A program made the translations under genes and the position numbers. The notes beneath the pieces were generated by a model, which was not told the origin of the DNA, made no database searches, and saw only the letters and a list, made by a program, of their open reading frames with translations. Of a DNA stretch of 34,369 nucleotides, positions 15,656-24,045 are shown one piece after another (the first letter of the stretch is position 1; each line of letters opens with the position of its first letter). Source of the DNA: Chloroflexota bacterium (GTDB taxonomy: Bacteria > Chloroflexota > Limnocylindria > Limnocylindrales > CSP1-4); contig VBFG01000023.1 of the NCBI GenBank assembly GCA_005882635.1, positions 1 through 34,369 of the forward strand, given 5' to 3'.

Positions 15656-16505
15656 CCCCGCGGTTCCGGATCCTGTCGTCGACGGGATCGCCGCTCCGGT
15701 CGGGAGCGAGGGCAGTCTCCGCCTGGTCGTCGATCGGGTCGCCGGTCGGACCCGGATCGTCGACCTCAGGTGCACCGGGCCGATCCAGGTCCTCCGGTGC
15801 CAGTACCTCACTCCCGACGCGCCGGACGTTGCATCGGTCATGATCGCGAGCCCATCGGGCGGCGTCCTCCAGGGCGATCGGCTGCGGATCTCGGTCGACG
15901 TCGGACCCGGTGCCCGATTGATCCTCGACACCCAGTCGGCCACGCGGCTGTACCGCATGCCGGCGGGCCAGGCCCGGATCGAGGCGCGCTTCGAGGTCGC
16001 CCCGGAGGGATGGCTGGAGTACGTCCCCGATCCATACATCCCGTTTGCCGGTTCCGACACGACGATCGAGACCGCCGTCGTCGTCGATGAGGCTGCCGGC
16101 ATCCTGCTCGGCGAGGTCGTGGCCGCCGGGCGCATCGCCCGCGGCGAGGTCTTCGAGATGACCGCATTCGGGAGCTCGGTGACCGCCACGCGCCCGTCCG
16201 GCCAGCTGTTGTTCTCCGACGCGACGGTGATGACGAGAGACGAGTCGCTGACCGATCCCGGGATGATGGCCGACGGCACCGCCCTCGCGAGCCTGTTCGT
16301 CGTCGTCGCCGGCAGCGATCCAGCCGTCCTGCGCGCGGCGATCGGCGCCGAACGTGTCGGCGCGAGCACCCTCCCGAACGGCGCCGGAACGTGGCTGCGT
16401 CACGTCGCGGCCGACACGGCCGGTGCCAGAGCCGTCGTAGCCGCCGGGCGCACGGCCGCCCGCCTGGCGGCGCTCGGGATCGCGACGCCGGCGCGTCGGG
16501 TCTGA
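15636..16505 (+). CDS. ureD: Urease accessory protein UreD (UreH)
   Basis: A 289-residue beta-rich accessory protein that binds apo-urease and forms the nickel channel with UreF and UreG. Family blocks are 'ASPSGGVLQGDRLRISVDVG', 'TQSATRLYRM', 'WLEYVPDPYIPFAGS' and 'GRIARGEVFEM'. The ATG at 15636 lies inside the 3' end of ureG (20-bp overlap), a reading-frame arrangement consistent with coupling; extending the frame further upstream would only shadow ureG. It is the last gene of ureABCFGD, the same order as in mycobacterial urease operons, which also lack ureE. No clear terminator follows. Confidence 0.93.
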   Translation: MPSPVADPAVPDPVVDGIAAPVGSEGSLRLVVDRVAGRTRIVDLRCTGPIQVLRCQYLTPDAPDVASVMIASPSGGVLQGDRLRISVDVGPGARLILDTQSATRLYRMPAGQARIEARFEVAPEGWLEYVPDPYIPFAGSDTTIETAVVVDEAAGILLGEVVAAGRIARGEVFEMTAFGSSVTATRPSGQLLFSDATVMTRDESLTDPGMMADGTALASLFVVVAGSDPAVLRAAIGAERVGASTLPNGAGTWLRHVAADTAGARAVVAAGRTAARLAALGIATPARRV

Positions 16506-16963
16506 CTCCGCGATCGGGGCCGCTGTCGGGCGGTGGTCCATCCACGCCGCCGCACGGACCGCGCCTCATCCGACGTCAATCGTGCCATTCGTCCACCCAC
16601 AGAACCTTGGGGCTCGTTGAACGAGGGTTCGACGGCCTCGGAACGCCAATTCGGCCAGCGATCAGCCGCCGGAGGCTAACTCAGGCTGGAGTCGGGCCGA
16701 CGTCCGGCTCCGAATGGAGGCTAACGTTCCCCCGGTGGACGTCTGGCAGGGAACCTTCGGGCGGGGACCGGCCGTCGGGCGGGGACCGCGCAAGCCCGGG
16801 CGATCGCACCTCACCGTGCTCGCCGCGGGCCTCCTGCTCCTCGGCGGCGCCAGCAGCGAAGCCCCACCCACGTCGCCGGCGGCGAGCCCCCGACCGTTCC
16901 CCCCGGCCGCCTGATCAATGTCCCGCACCGGCCCCGGCACCGACGCAGGCGTGACCTGATCAG
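16506..16963 (+). other. Gene-poor stretch with a doubtful 66-codon reading frame (16714-16914)
   Basis: No recognisable gene lies here. A short open frame, 16714-16914, has a basic stretch followed by 'LTVLAAGLLLLGGASSE' and a Pro/Ser/Ala tail. It resembles a lipoprotein signal and linker in which the lipobox cysteine would be Ala, so it may be a degraded lipoprotein start or a small membrane-anchored peptide. GGAGGCTAAC occurs twice (16671 and 16716), and a 13-bp GC-rich repeat (CGGGCGGGGACCG) occurs twice near 16760-16790. I see no promoter or terminator I can defend. Confidence 0.3.
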
Positions 16964-17115
16964 ATATTCAGCAGAGGACTGTTGGACGCCGTCGGAGCCG
17001 TGGAAGCGCCCGATCCGACGGCCGCACCCTGCCGGTAGCCGTACGGGGCCCATTCCGTGCGGCGGAAGGGGCCTGAGCTCGTCCGCGGCTGATCCAAGAG
17101 TCCGCTGATGAATAT
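16964..17115. repeat. 152-bp inverted-repeat element with internal hairpins
   Basis: The ends 16964-16986 and 17093-17115 are inverted copies of one another, matching at 20 of 23 positions. Inside are a perfect 9-bp hairpin (16988-16996 with 17014-17022) and a hairpin of 5+5 paired bases with one mismatch (17047-17073). The AT-containing ends stand out in this GC-rich sequence. It lies 29 bp past the amidohydrolase stop. It could be a non-autonomous mobile element (MITE-like), a structured RNA, or a bidirectional transcription end. The pairing is seen; the nature is unknown. Confidence 0.55.
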
Positions 17116-17144
17116 TTGCGCAGATCGAGGCGGCGCTGTCGCCC

Positions 17145-18773
17145 TCAGGAGCGGTAGGCGACCGCCCCACCGACCACGGTCATCCAGACCGGCAGGTGGC
17201 GGATCGACTCCGGCGGGGCGCCGAGGAGATCGCCGTCGACGACCGTCAGGTCGGCCAGCTTGCCCGGCTCGATCGAGCCGATCCGGTCGTCCATCCCGAC
17301 CGCCCGTGCCGCGTCGATCGTGTGGGCGGTGAGCGCCTCCTCGACCGTCAGCTCCTGGTCCGGCCCGACGCGCACCCCGCTCGGAGTAATCCGTCGGACG
17401 GCCGCTGCGATCGTGTCGAGCGGTCGGTAGCTCTGGACGAACGCGTCGCTGCTGATCGCCGGCTGGATTCCCAGCTCCAGCATCTCGCGCAGCGGGGTCG
17501 CCCGCTCCACGCGGTCGCCGAGGTGGTCCCGCCAGATGTCGCCGAGCTCGGCGATCGAACCGGGCTGGGTCACCGGGATCATCCCCAGCCGCCCGATCCG
17601 GGCGAGCTGCTCCGGCGTCGGCCAGGTGCAGTGCTCGATCCGGTCGCTGGTATCGCGCGCGGGAGCGCTCGCGACGGCGGCCTCGACGCCGTCGAGCATG
17701 ATCCCCATCGCCCGATCGCCCATCGTGTGGATCCCGAGCTGCCACCCAGCGGTGGCGGCGGCACGGAGCAGCGACGCCAGCTCGGCCGGCTCGTGGTACA
17801 GCGTGCCCGGGTACTGGCCGTGGCTGCCCATCGGCCGGCTGAAGACCGCGGTCCCGCCGGTGATCGCCCCGTCCGTGTAGAACTTCATCCCGCCGATCCG
17901 GAGCCAGTCGTCGCCGAACGGGCCGACCAGGCCGATCGCCAGCAGCTCCGGCAGTTGGTGTGACAGCGGCATCGCCACCGTCCGGACCCGCAGCACGCCG
18001 CGCGCCCGCGCCTCCCGGTAGGCGCCGAGCTCGCGCGACGTCACCTGCGGGTCGCAGATCGTCGTCAGGCCGGCGGCGAGATACCGGCGCGACGCCTCGT
18101 CGATCATTGCGACGAGCGCCTCGCGTTCGATCGCGGTGTGGATGTTCGGACCGTGACCTTCGATGTCGACCGAGCTCTGCAGGACGAGGTTCGTCGCGCT
18201 GTCGAGGAGCAGCCCGGTCGGCCGACCGGCGTCGTCCCGCTCCAGCGAGCCGCCTGGCGGATCCGCGACGTCGTCCGTGACGCCCCGCTCGGCGAGTGCC
18301 CGCGAGTTGACCAGCGCGTAATGGCCGGATACGTGGAGGATGACCACGGGGTGATCGCGCGTCGCTTCGTCGAGGTCCCAGCGCGTCGGCCGGCGGCCCT
18401 CGCGGAACTTCGTCCAGTCCATCCCGAAGCCGCGAACCCAGCCGCCCGGCGGCGTCCGCTCGGCGGCGTGGTCGACGAGGGCGACGAGCTGCTCGATCGA
18501 TCCGGCCGAAGCGGGCCGGGCATCGACCGCGAAGAATGTCTCCGCCGTGCAGGCGAGGTGGTTGTGGGCATCGATGAAGCCGGGAACGACCGTCCGGCCG
18601 GCCAGGTCGACGAGGTCGGCGTCGGGCTCGACGGCCTGCCGCACCTCCGTCTCTTCGCCGACCGCCGCGATCCGGCCGCCCCGGACGGCGACCGCGGACG
18701 CCCGCGGGCGAGCGGGATCGCACGTCACGACCCGCCCGTTCCGGAACACGATCGCCGCACCGGATTCAGCCAT
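17145..18773 (-). CDS. YtcJ-like amidohydrolase (Amidohydro_3 family)
   Basis: A 542-residue metal-dependent hydrolase of the amidohydrolase superfamily. The His-x-His metal motif is at 70-72 ('GFIDAHNHLACTAE'), followed by 'GWVRGFGMDW', 'HVSGHYALVNSRAL', 'GGMKFYTDGAITGGTA' with a candidate metal-bridging Lys, 'QLGIHTMGDRAM', and 'DRIEHCTWP'. 'SIEPGKLADLTVVDGD' closes the composite beta-sandwich. Related proteins act on N-substituted formamides or other amides, but most are uncharacterised. ATG at 18773 follows an AAGGTGG site. It is divergent from an amino-acid-type ABC transporter, which may import its substrate. The exact reaction is unknown. Confidence 0.88.
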   Translation of the reverse strand: MAESGAAIVFRNGRVVTCDPARPRASAVAVRGGRIAAVGEETEVRQAVEPDADLVDLAGRTVVPGFIDAHNHLACTAETFFAVDARPASAGSIEQLVALVDHAAERTPPGGWVRGFGMDWTKFREGRRPTRWDLDEATRDHPVVILHVSGHYALVNSRALAERGVTDDVADPPGGSLERDDAGRPTGLLLDSATNLVLQSSVDIEGHGPNIHTAIEREALVAMIDEASRRYLAAGLTTICDPQVTSRELGAYREARARGVLRVRTVAMPLSHQLPELLAIGLVGPFGDDWLRIGGMKFYTDGAITGGTAVFSRPMGSHGQYPGTLYHEPAELASLLRAAATAGWQLGIHTMGDRAMGIMLDGVEAAVASAPARDTSDRIEHCTWPTPEQLARIGRLGMIPVTQPGSIAELGDIWRDHLGDRVERATPLREMLELGIQPAISSDAFVQSYRPLDTIAAAVRRITPSGVRVGPDQELTVEEALTAHTIDAARAVGMDDRIGSIEPGKLADLTVVDGDLLGAPPESIRHLPVWMTVVGGAVAYRS

Positions 18774-18783
18774 CGACACCACC

Positions 18784-18811
18784 TTGCGCACCGAACCAGC
18801 CGTGGTACAAG
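18784..18811 (+). promoter_or_regulatory. Candidate sigma70-type promoter for the ABC transporter operon
   Basis: TTGCGC (18784-18789) and TACAAG (18806-18811) are spaced by 16 bp, giving a start point near 18818, about 80 nt ahead of the GTG start. Both hexamers are imperfect, so this is only a candidate. The gap is shared with the divergent amidohydrolase. Confidence 0.35.
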
Positions 18812-18898
18812 TGTGCCCTGCGCCGAGGCGGGGAGCCGGGGTGCCAGGGGCCCGCGTCGAGCCGCGGACGCCGCGGCGCACGATCGGAGGAGGACACC

Positions 18899-19819
18899 GT
18901 GATTGGACGTCGCACGCACCTGCTGTCATTGATTGCCGCCGTCGGCGTGATCGCCGCGGCCTGCACCGGCGGCGGCGCCGCCGCATCCGCCTCGCCGAGC
19001 GCTGCCGCCTCGTCGGCCCCGAGCGCCGCCTCGAGCGCCGCGGCGAGCGCGAGCGCCGCCGCGAGCGCGATCCCGGCACCGACGTCGCTGTTGAAGGCCG
19101 GCGAGCTGTCGAACTGCGTCGACATCGAGTACTCGCCGATGGAGTTCTTCGATCCGAGCGACGCGACCAAGCCGATCGGCTTCGACGTCGAGTCGTATCA
19201 GGCCGTCACGGCCAAGCTCGGTCTGAAGGAGAACATCGTCAACACCGGCTTCGACGGGCTGATCCCGGCGCTCCAGGCGGGCCGCTGCGACATCGTCTGG
19301 ACCGCGCTGTACATCAACGACACGCGGCTCAAGGTCGCTGACGCGGTGCCCTACTTCAAGACGAGCCAGGTCATCATGGTTCCGGCGGGCAACCCGAAGG
19401 GAATCAAGTCCGAAGCCGATCTCTGCGGCAAGAGTGTCTCGATCCAGGGCGGCGGGCTCGTCCAGGAGCGGATCACCGCCGCGAGCAAGAAGTGCACCGA
19501 CGGCGGGGCCGCCAAGATCAACATCCAGGCCTACCCGAAGGTCGCCGATGAGTACCAGCAGATCGTGATCGGCCGGGTCGATGCGGTCTGGGAGATCGAC
19601 ACGTCGGTCGCCGACTTCCAGCTCAAGAACCCCGGCAAGTACGACGTCGCGTATTCGATCCCCGGCGACGACAAGTACGGCATCTACTTCGGCAAGGGCA
19701 AGGCGGACGTCGGCACGGCACTGACCGCCGCCCTGAAAGCGCTCAAGGACGACGGGACGCTCGCCGGCATCGCGACGAAGTACAACCTGGACCCGGCCAA
19801 CCTGAGCGTCATCCAGTAG
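18899..19819 (+). CDS. ABC transporter substrate-binding lipoprotein (polar amino acid type)
   Basis: A 306-residue extracytoplasmic binding protein of solute-binding family 3. The signal peptide ends in lipobox A-A-A-C (Cys22). Residues about 26-60 are a low-complexity Ser/Ala linker. The mature domain begins at '[21 protein letters not shown]' and shows '[12 protein letters not shown]', '[18 protein letters not shown]', '[16 protein letters not shown]' and the C-terminal '[17 protein letters not shown]'. It should capture an amino acid or similar polar ligand for the downstream permease. The GTG start has a very strong CGGAGGAGG 5 nt upstream. The divergent amidohydrolase suggests the ligand may be an amide-bearing compound, an inference from position only. 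Confidence 0.93.
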   Translation: MIGRRTHLLSLIAAVGVIAAACTGGGAAASASPSAAASSAPSAASSAAASASAAASAIPAPTSLLKAGELSNCVDIEYSPMEFFDPSDATKPIGFDVESYQAVTAKLGLKENIVNTGFDGLIPALQAGRCDIVWTALYINDTRLKVADAVPYFKTSQVIMVPAGNPKGIKSEADLCGKSVSIQGGGLVQERITAASKKCTDGGAAKINIQAYPKVADEYQQIVIGRVDAVWEIDTSVADFQLKNPGKYDVAYSIPGDDKYGIYFGKGKADVGTALTAALKALKDDGTLAGIATKYNLDPANLSVIQ

Positions 19820-19831
19820 GAGTCCGGACGA

Positions 19832-19853
19832 GCGAGCGCCGGCTCCCGCTCGC
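19832..19853 (+). other. Intercistronic hairpin between binding protein and permease
   Basis: A 7-bp stem (19832-19838 with 19847-19853) and 8-nt loop sit in the 71-bp gap. Such hairpins after binding-protein genes often protect the upstream mRNA, so that more binding protein than permease is made. The role here is inferred. Confidence 0.4.
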
Positions 19854-19890
19854 CGCCCGGCCGCAGCTCGCCATCTAGGGCCCAGCGCCG

Positions 19891-20625
19891 ATGAACTTCG
19901 ACCCGACCGTCTTCTGGCAGGCGCTGACCTCCGACACGTTCCGGCAGGGGGCGATCACCGCGATCGCCTTGACCGTCGTCGCCCAGCTGACCGCGGTCGT
20001 CATCGGCCTGGTGCTGGCGGTCATGCGGGGCAGCGGCAATCGCCTGCTCCGCGGGATCAGCTGGACCTACGTCTGGATCTTCCGGGCGATCCCGACCCTG
20101 GTCCAGCTGCTCTTCGTCTGGAACGCGCTCCCGCAACTGTTTCCCTCGCTCGTCGAGAGCTGGTTCAGCCCGTTCCTCGCGGCCTGGCTCGCCCTGTCGA
20201 TCAACGAGGGCGCCTACATGGCCGAGATCGTCCGGAGCGGCCTCCTGGCGATCGACGAGGGCCAGCAGCTCGCCGCGCGCGCGCTCGGGATGACGCCGTT
20301 GAGCGTCTTCCGGCGGGTCGTGCTGCCGCAGGTGATCCGGGTGATCATCCCGCCGACCGCCAACGAGTTCATCACCATGCTGAAGATCACGAGCCTTGCA
20401 AGCGCGATCTCGCTCCAGGAGCTGCTGACGTACACGCAGCAGTCGATCTCGATCACGTTCCGCTTCGCCGAGTACTACGCCGCCGCCGCGATCTACTACC
20501 TCGTGATCGTCAGCGTCTTCATGGCGTTCCAGGCGTGGTTGGAGCGGCGATTCCTGTGGTCCTCGCAGCGGGGCGGGGGCGAACGGCGGTTCGTCACGGC
20601 CCTTCGCGGGATGGGCGCCCGATGA
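19891..20625 (+). CDS. ABC transporter permease (polar amino acid, HisM/GlnP type)
   Basis: A 244-residue inner-membrane permease with five or so hydrophobic helices. '[30 protein letters not shown]' is the first, '[24 protein letters not shown]' follows. The ATPase-coupling EAA-type loop is '[20 protein letters not shown]', and '[27 protein letters not shown]' is the family signature. It probably functions as a homodimer with the ATPase encoded next, whose ATG overlaps its stop as ATGA. The start ATG at 19891 lacks a strong Shine-Dalgarno. Confidence 0.94.
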   Translation: MNFDPTVFWQALTSDTFRQGAITAIALTVVAQLTAVVIGLVLAVMRGSGNRLLRGISWTYVWIFRAIPTLVQLLFVWNALPQLFPSLVESWFSPFLAAWLALSINEGAYMAEIVRSGLLAIDEGQQLAARALGMTPLSVFRRVVLPQVIRVIIPPTANEFITMLKITSLASAISLQELLTYTQQSISITFRFAEYYAAAAIYYLVIVSVFMAFQAWLERRFLWSSQRGGGERRFVTALRGMGAR

Positions 20626-21455
20626 CCGACCACAAGCCGCTCCTCGATCCGGCACTGCTCGGGGCGGAGGTGGTCGAGCCGGTCTCGACCGTCGCCTCCG
20701 GACCGCTCCTCGAGGCGGTCGACATCCGCAAGCGGTACGGCCGCAACGAGGTCCTCCGCGGCGTGTCGTTCGGGGTCGAGCGGGGCGACGTGAAGGCGGT
20801 CCTCGGGCCGTCCGGCTCCGGCAAGAGCACGCTGCTCCGCTGCCTCGCCCTGCTCGAGCCGATCGACAGCGGCCAGGTTCGCCTCGAAGGCCGAACCGTG
20901 GGCGTCCGTTCGTCGGGCCGCGCCGCGCGTCTCCCCGAACGCGAGCTCGCTCACCAGCGGCGCGACATCGGGATGGTCTTCCAGCGGTTCAACCTGTTCC
21001 CGCACCTGACCGCGCTGGGCAACGTGATGCTCGGCCTGACCGAGGTCCGCGGCCGATCCAAGGCCGAAGCGGCGCAGGTGGCCGGCGACATGCTCGAGCG
21101 GGTCGGGCTCGGCGCCCGGGTGCGGTTCTACCCGAGCGAGCTGTCGGGCGGGCAGCAGCAACGCGTCGCCATCGCCCGGGCGCTCGTGATGAACCCGAAG
21201 GTCATGCTGTTCGACGAGCCAACGTCGGCGCTCGACCCCGAGCTCGTCGGCGAGGTCCTGGCGGTCATGGAGGAGCTCGCCCGGGAGGGCATGACGATGG
21301 TCGTCGTGACCCACGAGATCGGGTTCGCGAAGCGCGTCGCCAGCCGCGTGATCATGATGGACGAGGGCGAGATCGTGGAGGACGGCACCCCGACCGAGTT
21401 CTTCGGCAGCCCCCGCCACGAACGAACGCGGCGGTTCCTCGAAGCGGTCCACTGA
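20622..21455 (+). CDS. ABC transporter ATP-binding protein (polar amino acid type)
   Basis: A 277-residue ATPase with all expected elements: Walker A 'GPSGSGKS', Q-loop '[22 protein letters not shown]', signature '[17 protein letters not shown]', Walker B '[17 protein letters not shown]' and the switch His in '[17 protein letters not shown]'. About 30 residues precede the nucleotide-binding domain, more than usual for GlnQ/HisP proteins. It energises uptake by the preceding permease and binding protein. The ATG overlaps the permease stop. The gene ends 23 bp from the convergent lipoprotein gene. Confidence 0.95.
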   Translation: MTDHKPLLDPALLGAEVVEPVSTVASGPLLEAVDIRKRYGRNEVLRGVSFGVERGDVKAVLGPSGSGKSTLLRCLALLEPIDSGQVRLEGRTVGVRSSGRAARLPERELAHQRRDIGMVFQRFNLFPHLTALGNVMLGLTEVRGRSKAEAAQVAGDMLERVGLGARVRFYPSELSGGQQQRVAIARALVMNPKVMLFDEPTSALDPELVGEVLAVMEELAREGMTMVVVTHEIGFAKRVASRVIMMDEGEIVEDGTPTEFFGSPRHERTRRFLEAVH

Positions 21456-21478
21456 GGCCCTGGCCGGCGCCGGGCACG

Positions 21479-22132
21479 TCAGCGCGGTCGCCAGCTCGTG
21501 TACATCTTCTTGAAGGTCGCCTCGTCGGCGGCGGTCGTCGCATAGTCGCCGTACAGCTCGATGAAGTAGGCGACGCCGCCCTTGACGAGGACGATGCTCT
21601 GGATCGTGATCTTCAGCCCGCTGTCCTTGCCCGTGAAGGTGATGATCCGGCCGGCGTAGCCGCCGGCGAGCTTGATCGACTTGTTCGACACGACCTTCGC
21701 CGCGTAGTGGCTCTTGATCCCGGCGATGTCGTGGGAGACGGTCAGGTTCAGCGAGAACGAGCCGGACGTCGTGTCGCGCGAGACGTACACGAACGGGTAT
21801 CCGTAGTCGTCGTACTGGTCGGCCAGCTTCGTGGTGCCGGGCGTCACGACCCATTCGGGCGGGTACTTCATCAGGTAGTGGTACCGCTTCGACGTGTAGG
21901 TCTTCCACGGGACAGGCGTCGGGGCTGGAGTCGGAACCGGCGTCGCCGTGGGCGACGGCGTCGGTGACGGGCTCGCGCTGGGCGACGGCGAGGGCGACGG
22001 TGAGGGGCTCGGTGCGGCCGACGGCGAGCCGGCGTCGGCGATGGCCGCGGTCGACGGCGACGGTGTCGCGGTCGAGCCGCATGCCATCACGGCGACGGCG
22101 AGCAGCACGGCAAGGATCGAGGTTCTGACCAT
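21479..22132 (-). CDS. Secreted lipoprotein with PsbP-like C-terminal domain
   Basis: A 217-residue protein with a signal peptide ending at lipobox V-M-A-C (Cys18). Residues about 20-75 are a Pro/Ser/Thr linker with long 'PSPSPSP' and 'TPAPTPVP' runs, typical of surface lipoproteins in high-GC bacteria. The C-terminal part, from 'TYTSKRYHYLMKYPPEWVV' to the end, has the pattern of PsbP/PsbP-like domains seen in stand-alone bacterial lipoproteins of unknown role. ATG follows an AGAGGGA site at about 5 nt. It seems to be a single gene. Confidence 0.8.
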   Translation of the reverse strand: MVRTSILAVLLAVAVMACGSTATPSPSTAAIADAGSPSAAPSPSPSPSPSPSASPSPTPSPTATPVPTPAPTPVPWKTYTSKRYHYLMKYPPEWVVTPGTTKLADQYDDYGYPFVYVSRDTTSGSFSLNLTVSHDIAGIKSHYAAKVVSNKSIKLAGGYAGRIITFTGKDSGLKITIQSIVLVKGGVAYFIELYGDYATTAADEATFKKMYTSWRPR

Positions 22133-22216
22133 CGCTGTCCCTCTCGGGCGGCGTGACGGCTGAAGGTCGGGCGAATTGTGATCGGTAAACGTTTGGAGGC
22201 GTCGTCCGTTACACGG

Positions 22217-22507
22217 TCAGCGCCGCTCGAACCGGAGGTAGGCGGCACCGCGGACGTCGATCAGCGTCGCGTTCGGCGTCTCGACCACCCGCAGGACGAC
22301 GCCCGAACAGGCCGGGCACCGCAGCACGGTGCCGGGAGCCCGAACGTAGGCGCGAAGCTCGCCGACCATGCTGACCGTGCCGCAGTGGGCGCACTCGCCG
22401 GGGACCTCGGTCATCTCCGCCCCGAACGCGGTCGCCAGCAAACCCCCGACGGCGTTGCCGTCGAGGACCTGGCCTTCGACGGGATCGACCGTCGTGTCGT
22501 CCGCCAT
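22217..22507 (-). CDS. DUF6510 zinc-ribbon protein
   Basis: A 96-residue protein with two Cys-x2-Cys knuckles ('CAHCGT' and 'CPACSG'), consistent with a small zinc ribbon of the DUF6510 family. 'DGNAVGGLLATAFGAEMT' is the N-terminal family block. The ATG at 22507 is chosen over an upstream Met because GGAGG lies 8 nt before it. It is the third gene of a unit with the sulfite-oxidase-like protein and the FAD/NAD reductase, an association I recall from actinobacterial genomes. It may be an assembly or electron-transfer partner, but no function is established. Confidence 0.8.
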   Translation of the reverse strand: MADDTTVDPVEGQVLDGNAVGGLLATAFGAEMTEVPGECAHCGTVSMVGELRAYVRAPGTVLRCPACSGVVLRVVETPNATLIDVRGAAYLRFERR

Positions 22508-22521
22508 CGATCGATCCTCCA

Positions 22522-23268
22522 TCACGTGCCGGTCGGCCCGAACCGTTCGGTCCGGATCCGGTCGCCCGGCAGCCCCAGCCGAACGAGGGCGTTCGCCGCG
22601 ACCTCGACGAGGGCCGTCGGACCGCAGATGAACGACCGCGAGCCCATCCCGAGCGGGGCGAGAACCTCGGCGATCATCCGGTCGTCGATCCGTCGGTCGT
22701 AGCCCATCCAGCCCGCGGGCTGCGATCGCGTCAGGGTGTGGACGACCTCGAGGCCGTCGTTCGTCGCCGCGAGGGAGTCGAGCTCGTCGCGGTAGATGAC
22801 CTCCTCAAGGTGGCGCGACGAGAACAGCAATCGCGTCGGGTTGTGTGCGCCCGAGCGCGCTCGATGGCGGAGCATCGCCATCAGCGGTACCACTCCGGAA
22901 CCGCCGGCGACCAGGAACAGCGGCTCGGTGGCCATCGAGCCCAACGCCTCCCAGACGAAGTAGCCGCCGATCGGGCCGCGGACCTCGATGCGGTCGCCGG
23001 CGGCGACGACGTCGTGCAGGAACGGCGAGACCTCGCCGTCGTCGATCCGCTCGACCGTCAGGTCGATCACGCCCGCACGCTCCGGCTCCGACGCGATCGA
23101 GTACGAGCGCTCGACGCTGTAGCCATCCTCGGCGGTCAGCCGCAGGTCGACGTGCTGGCCCGGCCGGTGGCCGCCCCACTCCGGGATCGACAGGCTGAAC
23201 GAACGAACCGTCGGCGTCTCGTCGCGGACCGCGGTGACGGTGGCGAGGCGCCACGCGATTGGGTTCAT
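22522..23268 (-). CDS. Ferredoxin/flavodoxin-NADP reductase-like FAD/NAD(P) oxidoreductase
   Basis: A 248-residue flavoprotein reductase. The FAD-binding 'RPGQHVDLRLT' and 'ERSYSIASEP' (R-x-Y-S type) are followed by the phosphate-binding 'EVRGPIGGYFVW', the NAD(P)-binding 'LFLVAGGSGVVPLMAM' and a C-terminal 'SRSFICGPTALVEVAANAL'. No 2Fe-2S domain is fused, so electrons must go to a separate partner, probably the adjacent molybdoprotein. It starts 3 bp after that gene's stop, and its own stop lies before the DUF6510 start by 14 bp. Confidence 0.9.
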   Translation of the reverse strand: MNPIAWRLATVTAVRDETPTVRSFSLSIPEWGGHRPGQHVDLRLTAEDGYSVERSYSIASEPERAGVIDLTVERIDDGEVSPFLHDVVAAGDRIEVRGPIGGYFVWEALGSMATEPLFLVAGGSGVVPLMAMLRHRARSGAHNPTRLLFSSRHLEEVIYRDELDSLAATNDGLEVVHTLTRSQPAGWMGYDRRIDDRMIAEVLAPLGMGSRSFICGPTALVEVAANALVRLGLPGDRIRTERFGPTGT

Positions 23269-23271
23269 CGG

Positions 23272-23907
23272 TCAGTCGCCGCTGTAGCGCTCTTCGAGCC
23301 ACTGGTCGCCCCGGTTGTGGTAGCCGAGGCCCTCCCAGAAGCCGGGCACGTCCCGGTCGAGCAGTCGGATCCCGCGGACCCACTTGGCGCTCTTCCAGAA
23401 GTAGCGGCCGGGGACGACGAGCCGAGCCGGGCCGCCATGCTCGGGGGCGAGCGGCTTGCCGTCGTACTCCCAGGCAACGAACGCCTGGCCGTTGAGGATG
23501 TCGCTGATCGGCAGGTTCGTCGTGTAGCCGCCGTCCGACGAGGCGATCGCGAATGCCGCGGTCGGCAGGAGCTCGACCGCCTCGAAGAGCGTGTCGACGC
23601 TCACGCCGCGCCAGCGCATGTCGAGCTTCGTCCATTTCGTCACGCAGCTGATGTCGACCGTCCAGTCGCGGGCGGGGAGGGCCGTGAACTCGTCCCACGT
23701 CCAGGTCATCGGCTCGCGAACGAGGCCCTCGATGAAGAACGACCAGCGATCGAGGGGCGTGCGCGGTGTGGGCCCGGCCGAGAGCACCGGGAAGTCGGTC
23801 GTGAGGTACTGGCCGGGCGGTGTCCGCGATCGCGCGTCACCGGCCGTGCCCTCTCCGTCGGGGCGCGGCCGCCCGACGAACCCGCGCGTGACGAACCGCT
23901 CCGTCAT
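23272..23907 (-). CDS. Sulfite-oxidase-like molybdopterin-dependent oxidoreductase
   Basis: A 211-residue protein with the sulfite oxidase (MSUOX) molybdenum-cofactor fold. The molybdenum-ligating Cys88 sits in 'TVDISCVTKWTKLDMRW'. Other family blocks are 'GPARLVVPGRYFWKSAKWVRGI' and 'FWEGLGYHNRGDQW'. No Tat or Sec signal is visible, so it is probably cytoplasmic, unlike MsrP/YedY. With the reductase next to it, NAD(P)H could feed reduction of an oxidised substrate such as a sulfoxide, or the flow could run in reverse. The substrate is unknown. ATG at 23907 begins the conserved 'RGFVGRP' N-terminus. Confidence 0.88.
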   Translation of the reverse strand: MTERFVTRGFVGRPRPDGEGTAGDARSRTPPGQYLTTDFPVLSAGPTPRTPLDRWSFFIEGLVREPMTWTWDEFTALPARDWTVDISCVTKWTKLDMRWRGVSVDTLFEAVELLPTAAFAIASSDGGYTTNLPISDILNGQAFVAWEYDGKPLAPEHGGPARLVVPGRYFWKSAKWVRGIRLLDRDVPGFWEGLGYHNRGDQWLEERYSGD

Positions 23908-24045
23908 GACCCGCAGTGTGCGCCGCCAACCCACGAGCCGTGTGTCGAGCCGGTGACCGACCCCGCGACGGTACCCACCCACGCGGAGGCCATCCATCCG
24001 TTCCCGCGGTCGTCAGTACATCCTCGCCAGTGACGCAGGAACGCG

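Noticed and set aside
16506-17144. Insertion sequence or transposase remnant near the inverted repeat
   Set aside because: No transposase-like reading frame is present, so only a small inverted-repeat element is reported.
18960-19080. Tandem repeat in the binding-protein gene
   Set aside because: It is the low-complexity Ser/Ala linker typical of lipoproteins, not a separate repeat element.
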